Positions 46,453-60,418 of a stretch of 64,000 nucleotides of DNA are shown here, one piece after another. The notes under the pieces were generated by a model. That model saw only the letters and a program-made list of their open reading frames with translations, had not been told where the DNA came from and did no database searches. The position numbers were made by a program, and so were the translations under genes. Source of the stretch: Ceratopteris richardii (Eukaryota > Streptophyta > Polypodiopsida > Polypodiales > Pteridaceae); contig CM035439.1 in the NCBI GenBank assembly GCA_020310875.1, positions 143,270,700-143,334,699 of the forward strand. The letters are read 5' to 3'. Every line of letters starts with the position of its first letter. The first letter of the stretch is position 1.

Positions 46453-47513
46453 TGTTGGAACCTCAAGCTTACACTATGCTTGAGGTGGATTTGATCTACA
46501 TCAAAGGCTATCGCGTCGAAAGAATATCCATTGGAGAGTTCTTTTTCTTATGCTCATTTATTGTAATTGAGAGATTTTTTGATGGCTCATTTACCGTTGT
46601 AAAAGCCTTGAGCTTTACAGATGTAAAGGTAGAAAGATAGAGCCCACCCACGAAATTGTGGTGGTTGAATTTGCATTCAATCAAGCAATCAATCACCTAA
46701 AAGTAGATCAAACTAGATCTTCACTTTTCCTAGATTGTAGGAAAGTGAATTGATTCCCTCCAACAACCATTCCCACCTTTATTTGAATTCCAATTTCCCT
46801 TGTAGAAGTTGTGGAACACTCCTAGTGTCTATATAAAGACTTGAAATCACTTGTACATTACATGGAAGCAATATACATACACTTGTGACCATCATTGTCT
46901 TGCTCCTTCAATTCTCTGCATCATCTTCTTCGCCAACATTAATCGTGCAGAGGTTGCTGCTCTCTCTCTAGAGCTCCAAATTGAGTGGAAGATGGCTCAT
47001 TGGAAAGGTATTAGTGTCTAGTTTATGCCTATAAGGTTTCATAGCATGTGGTTCAGTAGATTGGGAGAAATCTGAGTTTTGTTATCTCAGGGTCAATCTC
47101 TGCATATTCCTGAAAAATAGGAAGTACCACCGGTGAATGTCACATTCATTCCTATAGCATATTTTGCTTATTCCTTATACTTTTTGTGCATTCCATACAC
47201 GCAACCCTATGTGTATCACTCCCATAAAAGGATTTTTTCTAATTGTGTTATGGGCATTTGAAGCTCATTGTCTCTTCCATAGATAGTAAGTTTTTTGAGC
47301 TAGTCGACCGGCGAACCTATCTGTTTTCTATCGACTCATTCTCCTTGATGCTCCAAAGTACATAGTGTGCTTCTTTGCACTTATTGCATGCCTATAAGGT
47401 CTTTTTGAGTCTCCATAAGTTGAAGGGCTGGTCTTGTGCCGGTTGGCTTGACCAAACTTTGTCGCTTCGAAACGCACTTTTCTACCTTCTACAAGCTTCT
47501 CCAAGTTCTTTCA
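46453..47513 (+). repeat. Element G 3' LTR
   Basis: 1,061 bp, TGTTGGAACC...GTTCTTTCA, with a TATA box at 46829-46838. Confidence 0.93.
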
Positions 47514-48455
47514 CTTCCTTCACTTTGGCTCCAAGCTTTGTCTCCTTGATTTTTCCAAGATTTGCCCACCTTTTCTTTGGCTTGTGCAAATATGAACATT
47601 GCATTCACTTGATGTATCTAAACTCAAAAATCTAATTCATTTAATTATCATACCATGAGCACACTTATAGTTTCTTTTTCAACTTTATCCCAATAGGTTT
47701 TATCCACAACAAGATACATCCACAAACTTCATACATAGTAGCCTTGCATCTTATCAATCTCCATGGCATCTTAACACATGTACTTTCAGCTCATCTATGG
47801 TAGAACATGAACAAGCTTCAAAGCTTTAATATCATGCTAACAAATACTCATAAGCATGTATATAAATCACTAATCATGTAGGCATATATCTAGCCCTCTT
47901 GATGCCAATTCATATGACTACATACACCTATACATTTTTAGCTTTTATAGAATTTATAAAATAGCCTATTACTCATCCACACATCATCAAATATATTTAT
48001 ATATATCCTATACCATATGTGCATACATTCGCGCATGCTAAGCATCAATGGACGAATTCAAATTCAGTTTATATTCAGCTAGCATGGTTGTCCAAAATTG
48101 TCATACATCGTGAGCATAACTTTCACAAGCATGCATACATAAGCATCTTCATTGCTTAAGCATATAATGAAATCCTCAAGCTTACATATAAAAGCTTCAA
48201 TATTGAGCTATGTACATAATATGAACTTTCACTTCATTCAATTGAGTGCAATACCTCAAACATGCATACAATGTTCATATGCAATTGTATGTAGTTGCTC
48301 ATGTAAGATTCTTTGCTTGAATCTTCATTTCCTTCTATTGGCTGCTCATAAATCCTCAACCAATTGATTAGTATCACTTATACTTGAATCAATGATCAAG
48401 AATATGTACTCAAGAGTAGGACAAGAGAGTGTATCACTTTAAATAACATAAAGCA
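47514..48455. other. AT-rich region without recognised features
   Basis: The first bases continue the DNA interrupted by element G. The rest is AT-rich with many CATA/TGTA runs. No coding similarity or clear repeat was seen. Confidence 0.5.
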
Positions 48456-50933
48456 ACCGAATGGCTTGTTCCAATCTGGTGTAGTCAAGATTGGTGCTCA
48501 ACATAATCATTGTTCAAGCTCGTTCAAGGAGGTTTCACATTCATTTGTCCACTCAAAGTTATTCAAGAGAGCATACAGAGGCTTTGCAATGACAGCATAC
48601 ATGTGAATGACACGTCGGTAATAACCACAATGCCCCATGAAAGCTTGTACCTCTTTGACATTCTTTGGCCTAGGTAATTCTGCAATAGCTCTCACTTTCT
48701 CCTCATTTGTGGATATGCCATTCTTTGATACTATGTGTCCTAGAATCATGCCCTAGCTGACCATGAAAACACACTTTTCTAGGTTCAAGAAAACTTGATA
48801 TTCTCTACATTTGTCAAAGATAGCTCTCAGCTCAGGGATATGCATTTGTCTAATGTTGGAATAAGCACAGAGGTCATCCACATAGACTTCCAGGTTCTTC
48901 CTCAAGAACTCTTTAAAGACATGGCACATCAACCTTTGAAAGGTAGATGCTGCATTGGTGAGACCAACTAGCATTACCCGGAGAGAAAATATGCCCCAGT
49001 CTCTGGCAAAAGTTATCTTATGTTGATCTTCTAGAGCTATGGCCACTTGATTGTAGCTAGAGAACCCATCAAGGAAGTTGTATACTTCCTTGCGTGCCAC
49101 TCTTTCTAAGAGATGCTTAGTGATAGGAAGTGGGTAACTATCTCTTATAGTGGATGCATTAACTTTCTTCAAGTTAATGCATACACGTAACTTCTCATTC
49201 TTCTTGGGCACCACTATGATGGGGGATACCCATTCAGTGTGCTCAATTTCATACATAAATCCAGCTTCTACCAATCTATCTATCTCTTCCTTGATCTTGG
49301 CAGCATAGTTATCATTGTAGGTGTATGGCTTTCGCTTAGAGGGTTTGGCATCTGAGGTCTTGGGAATTGTATGTGAGCATATGTCCGGGTCTACACCTTT
49401 TAAGTCTTTGTTGCTCCATGCAAAAACATCTCTATTTTCTCTTAGCAAGGCTACCAATTCTTGTTCCTGTTCCTCAGATAGGTCATGTCCTATGTAGGTG
49501 CATCTTTCTTCTCCTTCTTCTATGGTTACCAAACTTTTCTTGGTGATTTCTTTGTTATCATAGGCTTCTCTTGCTTGTGCATCGCATTTAGGCATTTTTA
49601 TCATGACTCTCCTATCTTCTATCTCATACTTCTTAAAGTTTCCAGGGACCTAAAACAAGGATTCTTCCTCTGTTGGTGCCGGGCTTCTTTTTTTCTCTTT
49701 TCTTGTCTTCACGCTTGGTGGTTACCTGGGTGGTTAAACTCACATCCTTCCTCGATACTTTGTGTCTCTAAGGATGAGCTTCTACTTCGTAGAAATATTC
49801 CTCTTCTGATGCAAAAGGTGGGTCCATAATAATTGACTCTAAATTGGAGTCACTTGCATCCTTGAATGCATCAATGCTAGGATCACACTCTTCAATAACC
49901 AAGTCACCCATGATTGGCTCTATTGTCAAGATTGAAATGTCATAGCCATCCTTGTCACAGTGGGGTGTCCATCTTCATTGACGGCTACATCCATTTGTCG
50001 CTAGAGTTTCTGCCCAACCATGAGGTTCAAATTCTTCATTTGGAAAGATGACAAGTGCATAGGCTAGGTCTTGAATTGATCTATGAGTTTCCTTTGCACC
50101 TACTTCTCTATCTTAAAATTTCTCTCTTCTCTTCTTCTTCTACAACCTTACACATCCATAAGTGTGTGTCTTCATGCATCCATGAGGATCCTGATCCTAT
50201 GGAATGCATTGATTCTATATCATCCATGGCTCTATGGATGGGATTCCATTGAATAGGGGGCACATTTCTGTGAGAGTAATCTTTGAGATTGACTTTGGTT
50301 GTCACACCTAAGTGTTGCAAATACAAAGAATTGGTTCCCCAATCGTGTACTACTTGCAATTGTCTCATAAATGGTCTTCCCAAAATCATCTCATAGGCCT
50401 AATGTTTGCTAAATTCATGGATGACAAAAGTGTGTTCGAACTCTACACCACAGGTAGTTGAGAGTTATCCCTTCTAGTAGGCCCAAGGGTCTTTCAATGT
50501 GTCCATCAGCCATTTCTAATTTCATTCTCGTGGGTCTGAGTGCTGGTTTTCCCCATCACTTCCATAGGGAAGTGGTAGCAATTGCAACTCTTGCACCTGA
50601 GTCCAAAATAGCCTTGGTGGGGTATCCTTGATCATTGATCCAAAGATAGGTGTTTCCTTCTTCTCCTTTGCTCTTCTTAGTTCAAACCACAATTTGTTCT
50701 CCTCAAAAATGAGCTCTCTAGCTCCTTTTATAGTTTTTGGCTAGCTAGTGGCCCTCTCCAGACCTAGTGTCCGGCGTAGTTAGAAATTAGGTTCCTAGGC
50801 TCATATGAGCTCTAAAAATTATGAAAATTGGTACGTAAATACTTCTAATACTCTTCAAGCTTGAGGACTCCTTGGTTTGAACAAAATGGAGTCAAAAATT
50901 GTATTTACAATGTTCATGTAGTGATGAAAATCA
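48456..50933 (-). mobile_element. Element B: reduced relative of element A
   Basis: A minus-strand fossil of the A/Z family. It keeps parts of RT (about 48540-49290, VCINLKKVNASTIRDSYPLPITKHLLERV, YVDD), the acidic linker, the protease end (MILGRPFM near 50370) and part of the 5' LTR (about 50675-50933, ending ATGAAAATCA as in element A). Gag, leader, RNase H and integrase are missing. It is broken many times and looks older than A and Z. Confidence 0.88.
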
Positions 50934-52362
<1,429 letters not shown>

Positions 52363-52845
52363 TGATTTTCATCACTAAAAACCCTTGTAAATATCGTTTC
52401 ACCTTTTTGTAGCTCCATTTTGTACAAGCCGAGGAGTCCTCGAGCTTGAGGAGCCTTAGAAGTAGTTGCCTGCCAATTTTCATATTTTTTAGATCTCGTT
52501 TGAGCCCTCGAATAAGCCCTGGAACCTAATTTTTAACTAGGCCGGACACTAGGTCTGGACAGGGCCAAAGCTAGTCAAAAACTATAAATAGAGCTAGAGA
52601 GCTCATTTTTGGGCTAGCTTCTTGTAGTTTTGAGCTTGTATGAGAACTTGGTTGTGATAGAAGTGATTCCATTGTCTTACTCTCTTTGTTCTTGCTGTGT
52701 GTACACGTGTGTGTGTATGTGTGTGCATGTTGGTGTGCTTCTCACTCACACATTTGTGCCTTCACTTGCTCGAGGTCTTCATACCATCCTCATGTCTTCT
52801 CGGATTGACATTAAAGGAGGTGCTACTCATCACTGAGCTACACCA
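52363..52845 (+). repeat. Element Z 5' LTR
   Basis: 483 bp, starting TGATTTTCATCACT and ending CTACACCA. It matches 15646-16130 in reverse, with a TATA box (CTATAAATAG) at 52582-52591 and a GT-rich microsatellite near 52690-52735. Confidence 0.85.
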
Positions 52846-52850
52846 AATTT

Positions 52851-52871
52851 TGGCGTCGTTGCCGGGGATTC
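52851..52871 (+). other. Element Z primer binding site, tRNA-Asp type
   Basis: TGGCGTCGTTGCCGGGGATT, one change from the usual Athila/Tat site in the first 17 bases. Confidence 0.85.
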
Positions 52872-54390
52872 GAGCTTTGAGGACGAGCGTGTGATGGTAA
52901 GACGTAGAGAGGATGCATTGGAATGGTAAGTAGTAGGTAGATTTCTAGTTTTTTCTCCATCTCCATCTCCATCTTCATCTCCATCTTCATCTCCATCTTC
53001 ATCTCCTTCACCACCTTATATTCCCACTTCCAAATCATTTCCCTCATTTGTTTTGTGCGAGTTTGAGAGAGAGCGAGTGTGTGTTCTTGTTTTTGTGTGC
53101 TTTTGCATGTTTCTTGTAGGTTTCAGCTCCAACATCATCTCCAGCAAGCTCAGCAGGTATAGAATCTCTCTGCGCAAGCCCCGAGGCATCGAGCTCGAGC
53201 TATCACGACATACCGAAAAGTTGCCCCAATCACGATTCTGAGTGCACCACGACACTGCGCAGCCCTAGAGCTCCTAGGATCACTAGGCAGAAAAGAAAAA
53301 TTCACCATATCCCGACCTATCGCGACATCTCGAGGTATCACGACACTCCTAGGTATCGCGACACTCCCAGGTATCGCGACACTCCCAAGTATCACAACAC
53401 CTCGACCTATCGCGACACTCCCAGGTATCGCCACACTCCCAAGTATCGCGACACCTCGACCTATCGTGACACTCCCAGGTATCGCGACACTCCCAAGTAT
53501 CGCGACACCTCAGCCTATCGTGACACCTCGACCTATCCTGACACTCCCAGGTATCGCGACACTCCCAAGTATCGCGACACCTCGGCCTATCGCGACACCT
53601 TGACCTATCACGACACTCCCAGGTATCGCGACACTCCCAAGTATCGTGACACCTCGACCTATCGCGACACTCCTAAGTATCGCAACACCTCGACCTATCA
53701 CGACACCTGGACACGACCTATCGCGATACATGGGCTTAACGCATAAAATTTTAGAGTGAATTAATTGAGTGAATTGAGGTATATTTGGGCGTAATTTTGG
53801 ACACATTGGGATAACATTAGAGCCTTAGGAGTGGGCAAAAGGCTTAGAAACTAGGGAGGAATTTCCTGAACCCTGAGAGCCTGTTTTGACCCCTAGGTGC
53901 CTGAATGGTCATAACTTCACCATACGAACTCCGATTGAGGAGATTTTGGTCTCGTTGGAAAGCTTGTTGAGAATCCTACGTGGACCTTGACTGGTTTTTG
54001 TAAGAATCATACGTGGAGTTTTAGAACGTGTAATTTTTAAGTTGGCCTTTAGGCGGGACTAAGTGGTCATAAGGTTCTGGGGGTACAGTGAGTTACTCTA
54101 GGGGGGCCTGTAAATGTTGATGTGTGTCAGTCAATCCATTGTGGTAAAGGAGCTATATTAACTTGAGAACTTTTGCAGGAAGATTGTGTGCAAGCAAGGC
54201 ATTCCAAGGCAAGCTAGCAAGGGTGTGTACCAAGCTTGGGAGAAGGCTTCCTAGGCTTGTGTAGCAGTCTGAGCAACCAGAGGATGGAGATTGGAAGCTC
54301 TCTCAACCCTCCTTTGTCAATTCCTAGCCTAGGCTGATCAACCCCATGGATTAGAACACCCGGTAGTCAAGTTCGAAAATGGAGTATACC
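52872..54390 (+). mobile_element. Element Z leader (untranslated)
   Basis: Contains CATCTC repeats (52958-53015), the tandem array at 53310-53735, and non-repetitive sequence to the gag-like frame. No domain was seen. Confidence 0.7.
53310..53735. repeat. Tandem array with TATCGCGACAC core
   Basis: About 20-25 copies of a unit of about 16-18 bp alternating between CCTATCGCGACACCTCGA and GGTATCGCGACACTCCCA forms. It lies at the same place in the leader as the array of element A and shares the core ATCGCGA, but the rest of the unit differs. Confidence 0.92.
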
Positions 54391-56400
54391 TAGATAAAGA
54401 GGGGACTATTTATGTAGTCACCACTCTTCCTGATAGAACAGACGAGTTTGGAAATGTGATTGCAGAGACCGACATGGGTGATATAGAGCAAGGGAACTTA
54501 GAGACAGAGCCAAGAACTCCCCGTGGTAAATCTGTCTTGACCAGAATCATGAATCCAGAGTGGATTCCACATGATAATAAAAGCATAGATTTTCTTTTAA
54601 ACCGAGAAACCGATGAGGCTTTTTGGAGATATAAACCTGCCCAACCTCACGAAGTAAGTGCTCTCACAATCTATGAGTTTAAAAACCCTGATAGCGCAGG
54701 CAAAGTAACCTACCTAGACAATACATCAGAGAGGATCTTCATGGTCACCGAGCATGGCAGACATGCCTATACATGGAAGGGTGAATTTGTTTTTCCCCAA
54801 CCTCGGTCTAATGTGTCCTACAATCACCAAGGAGCTGGGACCTCCCAAGCTCATGGAGCTCAAAGAGAGAGGACTAGAGATAGACCTGAGGTAAGCTTTG
54901 CCAACTCCCTAGGAAGAGAAAGTATGAGAACAGGGACAGATAGGGAAGAAACCGAGAGACCTAGAGCCCCAAGGAACGAGAGAAATGCTGATGAATTCTC
55001 TTTACCAAGGCCTAGAGAACACACTAGGGCTCTGAGACCAACACAACTGGTGAAGTCCATGAAGAATTACTTTGATGGCACTGGAGACCCTTATGACCAT
55101 GGGGCAGAATTTAGGCAAGTCTTGAAAGTTGAACAGGTAGAGGACCTATTCACACAATATAATGCTTTTGGTCTAACCCTTAGGAACACTGCCCTTACGT
55201 GGTTTCAACCACTGAATGAGAAGCAGTTCAGAAACATAGACCAACTCTTAGAGGCATTTATCATTGAGTTTTCTAAGAGTGGCATAAGGCACAACACTTC
55301 CTCACTAATTCATAGCTTCAAGCAAACACCTCAAGAGACGGTCAGACTAGCAGGAAGACGGTTTAGGCAATACCTAGAGAGGTGCCCACTGCCTGAGTTA
55401 CCCACACCAGCCAAGCAAGTGGCTTTGTTCTTAGATGGATTGTTGAGCACCAAACTCAGGTCATATGTGTATCTGAAGGACCCCAGAACTATAGAAGAGT
55501 GGGTGCGCATGTGCATAGACATTGAGGATAATCTAGGCGAGGAGTTAGAACTATAAAAAATCTATAAGGATTCGGATAGCTCTAGTAGCCTCACATCTGG
55601 TCAATCCACATCCATTGAGGAACTTGTAGAGAAGGTAGCTCCCAACCCCAAGTGAATCCTAGTAGCCACTACTGCACCATAGAACGGAGATACACAAATC
55701 ACACAGCTCAAGACTGCCCATACAATAAGCAAGCGGTTAGGCAAACCTACCCTCAGCCCCATCCACAATAGGGAAGATATCAGAACCAGTACCCACCACA
55801 ACAGTATGCTAGGCCTCAACAAACCTATCAACCACAATATCAGGCCCATCAGAGACCTCAACCAGTGCTAGCACAACAACCCCCTACTCCAACCAATGTG
55901 ATCCCAGTGAAATATGCATCTGCTGAAGAAAATTTGAGCAGAGCCATAGTCCCAGTCACACCATTGCTATCAGACAGTGATCCAAGTGACCATAGTTTTG
56001 ACTCCACACATATTGATAGCCCACAAGCTTACTACATGCAGTCACCCGAGCATAACGAGTCATACTATTATGAAGACCCAAGTGAAAATAGTGGGGAGCC
56101 TGAGTACGCTAATGTCATGTACACAAACCCCAACTCTAGACCTCAACCTAGGCAGGTACGACCCCCATTTCCTTGAGGACCTTGCTTCAGATGTCAGGGA
56201 GATAACCTCATACGTGATTGTCCACTACCTACCCCTACAAAACCCCAACCAGTGACAATTTAGGGCTTCTGTCAAGACTGTGGAAAAGAGCATCTCTTAA
56301 GAGATTGCCCGAAGAACCCCAATAACCTGCCAAAAATCACTCCTATCAACGTCATTGGACTAGTAGTAGACTCTACAGGAAGTGTAACTTCCACTGCCTC
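54390..56400 (+). mobile_element. Element Z gag region
   Basis: From EYTLDKEGTIYVV-like sequence near 54380, through the gag core (about 55070-55545, EQVEDLFTQYNAFGLTLRNTALTWFQPLNEKQF, FSKSGIRHNTSSLIHSFKQTPQETVRLAGRRFRQYLERC), to zinc knuckles at about 55670-55735 and at about 56180-56310 (CFRCQGDNLIRDCP, CQDCGKEHLLRDCP). The order matches element A at 10.8-13.4 kb. It is not one open frame. Confidence 0.88.
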
Positions 56401-56401
56401 A

Positions 56402-59212
56402 GTGCATGTGGTCACTAGAGCTCAAGCCTTGCAGCAAACTCGAGGAGTAGGCTTGGGGAAGAATTTTGAGGTTAGTGAGACAAAGAGTATAGCTAAGAAA
56501 AGGACAAGAGCTTGGAGAGATAGCCCGGAAAGAATGAAAAGACAATGGTCACAGAAAATGAGCGAACTTGAAGAAAGCTTGAGAGAAACCAAAGCGAAGA
56601 TAAGTGAACTCGCATCTCAAAATCACTCTCACACTACCCCATCACCACCCTTTCCATCTCACTCCAATCCACCACCTTCCATTCCCCAACATTCTGATCC
56701 ACCACACGTAACCCACCCACCACCCAGAGTAGGATCAGTCCTAGCAGATCCCACTCCTGAGGATCTAGACATGATGCTTAAAGCATATCAGGCCAGAATC
56801 CAAGAAGGGCCAAACGTGACAGATCATGACAAATGTTACCCTAGAGCCGATCTAGAAATAGAGAGAACAAAGCTTTGTGCTAAGATGGTCGAATTGGCGC
56901 AAGCCATGTTTGAAGCCAGTCGCTTGTTCAATGGCTCTAGCTCCACTAGAACACCATTGCATTTTGACGGTCTATTAGATAGGTTGGAGAGGCTACTTGC
57001 AAAGTCTGGGAAAGGATCCTCCTCCCATCTTGAGGGGAGTGCAAGAGATAGATTAAGCTTTCCTCCCCAGGAAGCTAATGTGCCTAACTCCACTGAACCA
57101 GACACCTCTTCTTCTATGAATAGGTATTCACCAGAGTTCCTGAGAGAGATTCAAAAAGAGAAATGGGCAAAGGAAAGTGAAGTCCCTCTTCCCATTGAAC
57201 TTGTGGATGATGCACATGATCAATTCCCACAAGACATCCCTTCTATTTATGAAGAGCAGGAGAGTGCCCAATCTCATGAGAGATTAGATTTTGAGTCTAA
57301 TTCCTTGCAAGAGTTACCACATTTCACAGGCCCATGGGAAACTAAGTCAACATGCATGAGAGTGCCCACGGTCATGATAAGAAATGAAGATTCGATCATA
57401 CCTAGGAATACTGAGGTAGTAAAAAACACTAAAGTGCAGTGCAATCTCACTTTAGAAGAGCTACTCAAAGTTAAGCCAGAAGTGTGCAAACATGTAGCCA
57501 AAGAAGTGCCAAACTTAACCAAATCTCGTTCCCACGTAGGATCCCACAGAATAGTACCAGAAATACCCTTGGATAAGATAGGAGACATGAGTGAAGGAGA
57601 GGAAGGAAATACCTATCTACCAGTTACCCATCAGGGATACACAACCAAGGCAATTTTGGACTCAGGTGCAGGAGTTGCAATTGCTACCACTTCCTTATGG
57701 AAGCGTTGGGGAAAGCCAGCACTCAGGCCAACGAGAATGAAATTGCAGATGGCCAATGGTCACATTGAAAGGCCCTTAGGATTGCTAGAAGGAATAACTC
57801 TCACTACATGTGGTGTTGAGTTTGAGCATACTTTTGCTATATGCAACTTTAGCAAAAACCAAGCCTACGAGATGATTTTGGGAAGGCCATTTATGCGGCA
57901 ATTGCAAGTGGTACAGGATTGGGGAACCAATTCCTTATACTTGCAACACTTAGGTGTTACAACCAAAGTCAATCTCAAGGATTACTCTCATAGAGACGTA
58001 CCGCCTATTCAATGGAATCCCATCCATAGAGCCAAAGATGAGATTGAGTCTGTGCATTCCATAGGATCTGGATCCTCCTGGATGCATGAAGACACTCACT
58101 TATGGATGTGTAAGGTAGCAGTAGAAGAAGAGAAGAGAGAGAAAGCCAGAGAGGTAGGTGCAAAAGAAACCCATAGATCAATTCAAGACCCAGCCTATGC
58201 ACCGGTAGTTTTTCCTGACGAAGAATTTGAGCCTCACGGCTGGGCTGAAATTTTAGCAACAATGGATGTAGCCATCAATGAAGAACAATGGACACCCCAC
58301 TGTGATGAGGATGGCTATGACATTTCAGTCTTTTCAATAGAACCGATCATGGGAGACGCAGTGTTAGAAGAATGCGAACCTAGCCCTGATGCATTTAAGG
58401 ATGCAAGTGACTCCGACCTAGAGTCAATCATCATGGACCCACTGTTTGCATCAGAGGGAGAATACTTCTATGAAGTTGAAGCTTACCCCCAGAAACACGG
58501 AGAAATCAGGAATGATATGAGATTAACCACAGAAGTAACTACTAAGAGTGAAAGAAAGAAAAGAAAGAAGAAGGAAGTTACTCCAGGGGAAGAAGAATCC
58601 TTGTTTGAGGTCCCTGAAAACTTTAAAAAATATGAGATAGACGATAGGAGAGTCATGATAAGAATGCCTAAACGCGAGGCACAAGTAGGAGAGGCCTATG
58701 ATAGCAAGGAGACTACCAAGAAAATAGTTGTAGCCATAGAAGAGGGAGAAGAAAGATGCACATACATAGGGCATGACCTGATGGAAGAAGAAGAACAAGA
58801 GTTGACAGCCTTACTGAGGGAGTACATAGATGTATTCGCTTGGATCTATAAGGACCTGAAAGGAGTAGACCCAGATATATGCTCACATACAATCCCCATG
58901 ACCTCAGATGCCAGACCCTCTAAGCAGAAGCCCTACACATACAATGACAACTACACCGCCAAGATTAAAGAAGAGATAGATAGCTTGGTGGAAGCCGGAT
59001 TTATCTATGAAATTGAGCACACTGAATGGGTATCCCCCATTGTAGTGGTGCCCAAGAAGAATGGCAAATTACAAGTATGCATTAACTTGAAGAAGGTTAA
59101 CGCAGCCACTATCAGAGATAGTTATCCGCTTCCTATCACTGAGCATCTATTAGAAAGGGTACTAGGCAAGGAAATGTACAGCTTCCTAGATAGGTTTTCG
59201 GGCTACAATTAA
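56402..59212 (+). mobile_element. Element Z gag C-terminus, protease and RT start
   Basis: A long open stretch of 936 codons. A helical region at about 56530-56610 (MKRQWSQKMSELEESLRETKAKISELAS) is followed by a proline-rich linker, a retropepsin-like protease at about 57610-57900 (AILDSGAGVAIATTSLW, YEMILGRPFM), an acidic linker with repeated E/D (58260-58480), a lysine-rich block (58545-58580), and the RT N-terminus (YTYNDNYTAKIKEEIDSLVEAGFIYEIEHTEWVSPIVVVPKKNG). Confidence 0.92.
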
Positions 59213-60418
59213 GTAGCCATTGCTCCAGAGGATCAGCATAAGACGGCTTTTGCCACAGAGTGGGTCATATTTTCCTTTCGGGTAATGCCATTCGGGCTTA
59301 CCAATGCACCTGCTACCTTTCAAAGATTGATGTGTTACGTGTTTAAAGAGTTCTTGAGGAAGAATTTGGAAGTCTATGTGGATGATCTATGCGCTCATTC
59401 CAACATTAGACAGACACATATTACCCGAACTCAGGCAAATCTTTGACAAATGTAGAGAACATCAAGTCTGCTTGAACCCAAAAAAGTGTGTTTTCATGGT
59501 CAAGCAAGGCAAGATCCTAGGACACATAGTGTCAAAGAACGACATCTCCACTGACGAAGCGAAAGTGAGAGCCATTGCAGAACTACCTAGGCCAAGGAAT
59601 GTCAAGGAGGTACAGGCCTTCATGGGGCATTGTGGTTACTACCGCCGGTTCATTCACATGTATGCTGTCATTGCAAAGCCCATGTACGGACTTCTGACTA
59701 ACTTTGAGTGAACTGATGGATGTGAGAATTCCTTCAATGAGCTTAAACGAAGATTATGTTCAGCACCAATCTTGACCACACCAGATTGGAACAAGCCATT
59801 CCATGTTCATGTGGATGCCTCCAATTACGCTATTGGATGTGTGCTAGCACAACCTATGGATGAAGGTAATATGGATCTTCCAATTGCCTATGCCAGTAGA
59901 CAACTGAATGCAGCTGAACAAAATTATACCACCACTGAACGGGAGGGGTTAGGCATGGTATACACAGTTAAAAAGTTTAGACACTATTTGCTTGCAAATA
60001 AGTTTAAATTTTTTACAGATCATCAAGCTCTGCTGTACTTGGTAAACAAGCCATGCAATACAGATAGGTTGGTAAGATGGTTACTCTTGCTAATGGAATA
60101 CGACTTTGAAGTGGTGGTGAGGAAAGGAAAGACCCATCTGAGAGCAGATCATCTCTCTAGGCTCACATCAGGAGAGGCCCCACAAGGAGTGTCAGATTAC
60201 TTACCTGATGCTTACTTGTTTAATTTGGAAGTTGTACCTCAGTGGGCTAAGCCATTAGTGCCAGTATTAACATACGGGCCTAATCACTCAGTAATAAACA
60301 CACAAGAGAGGGAGATAGTAAAAGCTCAAAAGTATCATATCTTGGCAGGAAGTATGTACAAGGATACCAATCAGGGAGTATTAGCCTGTTGCATAGAGGA
60401 GGACGAGTACGCTAAATG
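59213..60418 (+). mobile_element. Element Z RT and RNase H
   Basis: RT palm with [16 protein letters not shown] (59285-59330) and YVDD (near 59375), the connection (VRAIAELPRPRNVKEVQAFMGHCGYYRRFIHMYAVIAKP), and RNase H at about 59775-60165 (FHVHVDASNYAIGCVLAQ, NYTTTEREGLGMVY, DHQALLYL, RKGKTHLRADHLSRL). It then leads into the region before the integrase zinc domains. Several breaks. Confidence 0.9.

Larger units (their letters stand above)
34849..47513 (+). mobile_element. Element G: Ty1/copia, with element F inside its 5' LTR
   Basis: A copia element about 6.3 kb long without the insert. Its 5' LTR is 34849-35228 plus 41585-42243, its internal region 42244-46452, and its 3' LTR 46453-47513. 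Flanks CTTCT (34844-34848) and CTTCC (47514-47518) look like a target duplication with one change. All copia parts are present, broken in about three or four places. The first 375 bp of the two LTRs differ by about 3% plus several small indels, or about 1.1 million years at 1.3e-8 per site per year, older than F, as the nesting requires. Element E and D proteins are more distant relatives. Confidence 0.93.

Noticed and set aside
53310-53735. CRISPR-like array or satellite centromere repeat
   Set aside because: Units of about 16-18 bp are contiguous and the array is only about 430 bp, inside an element leader.
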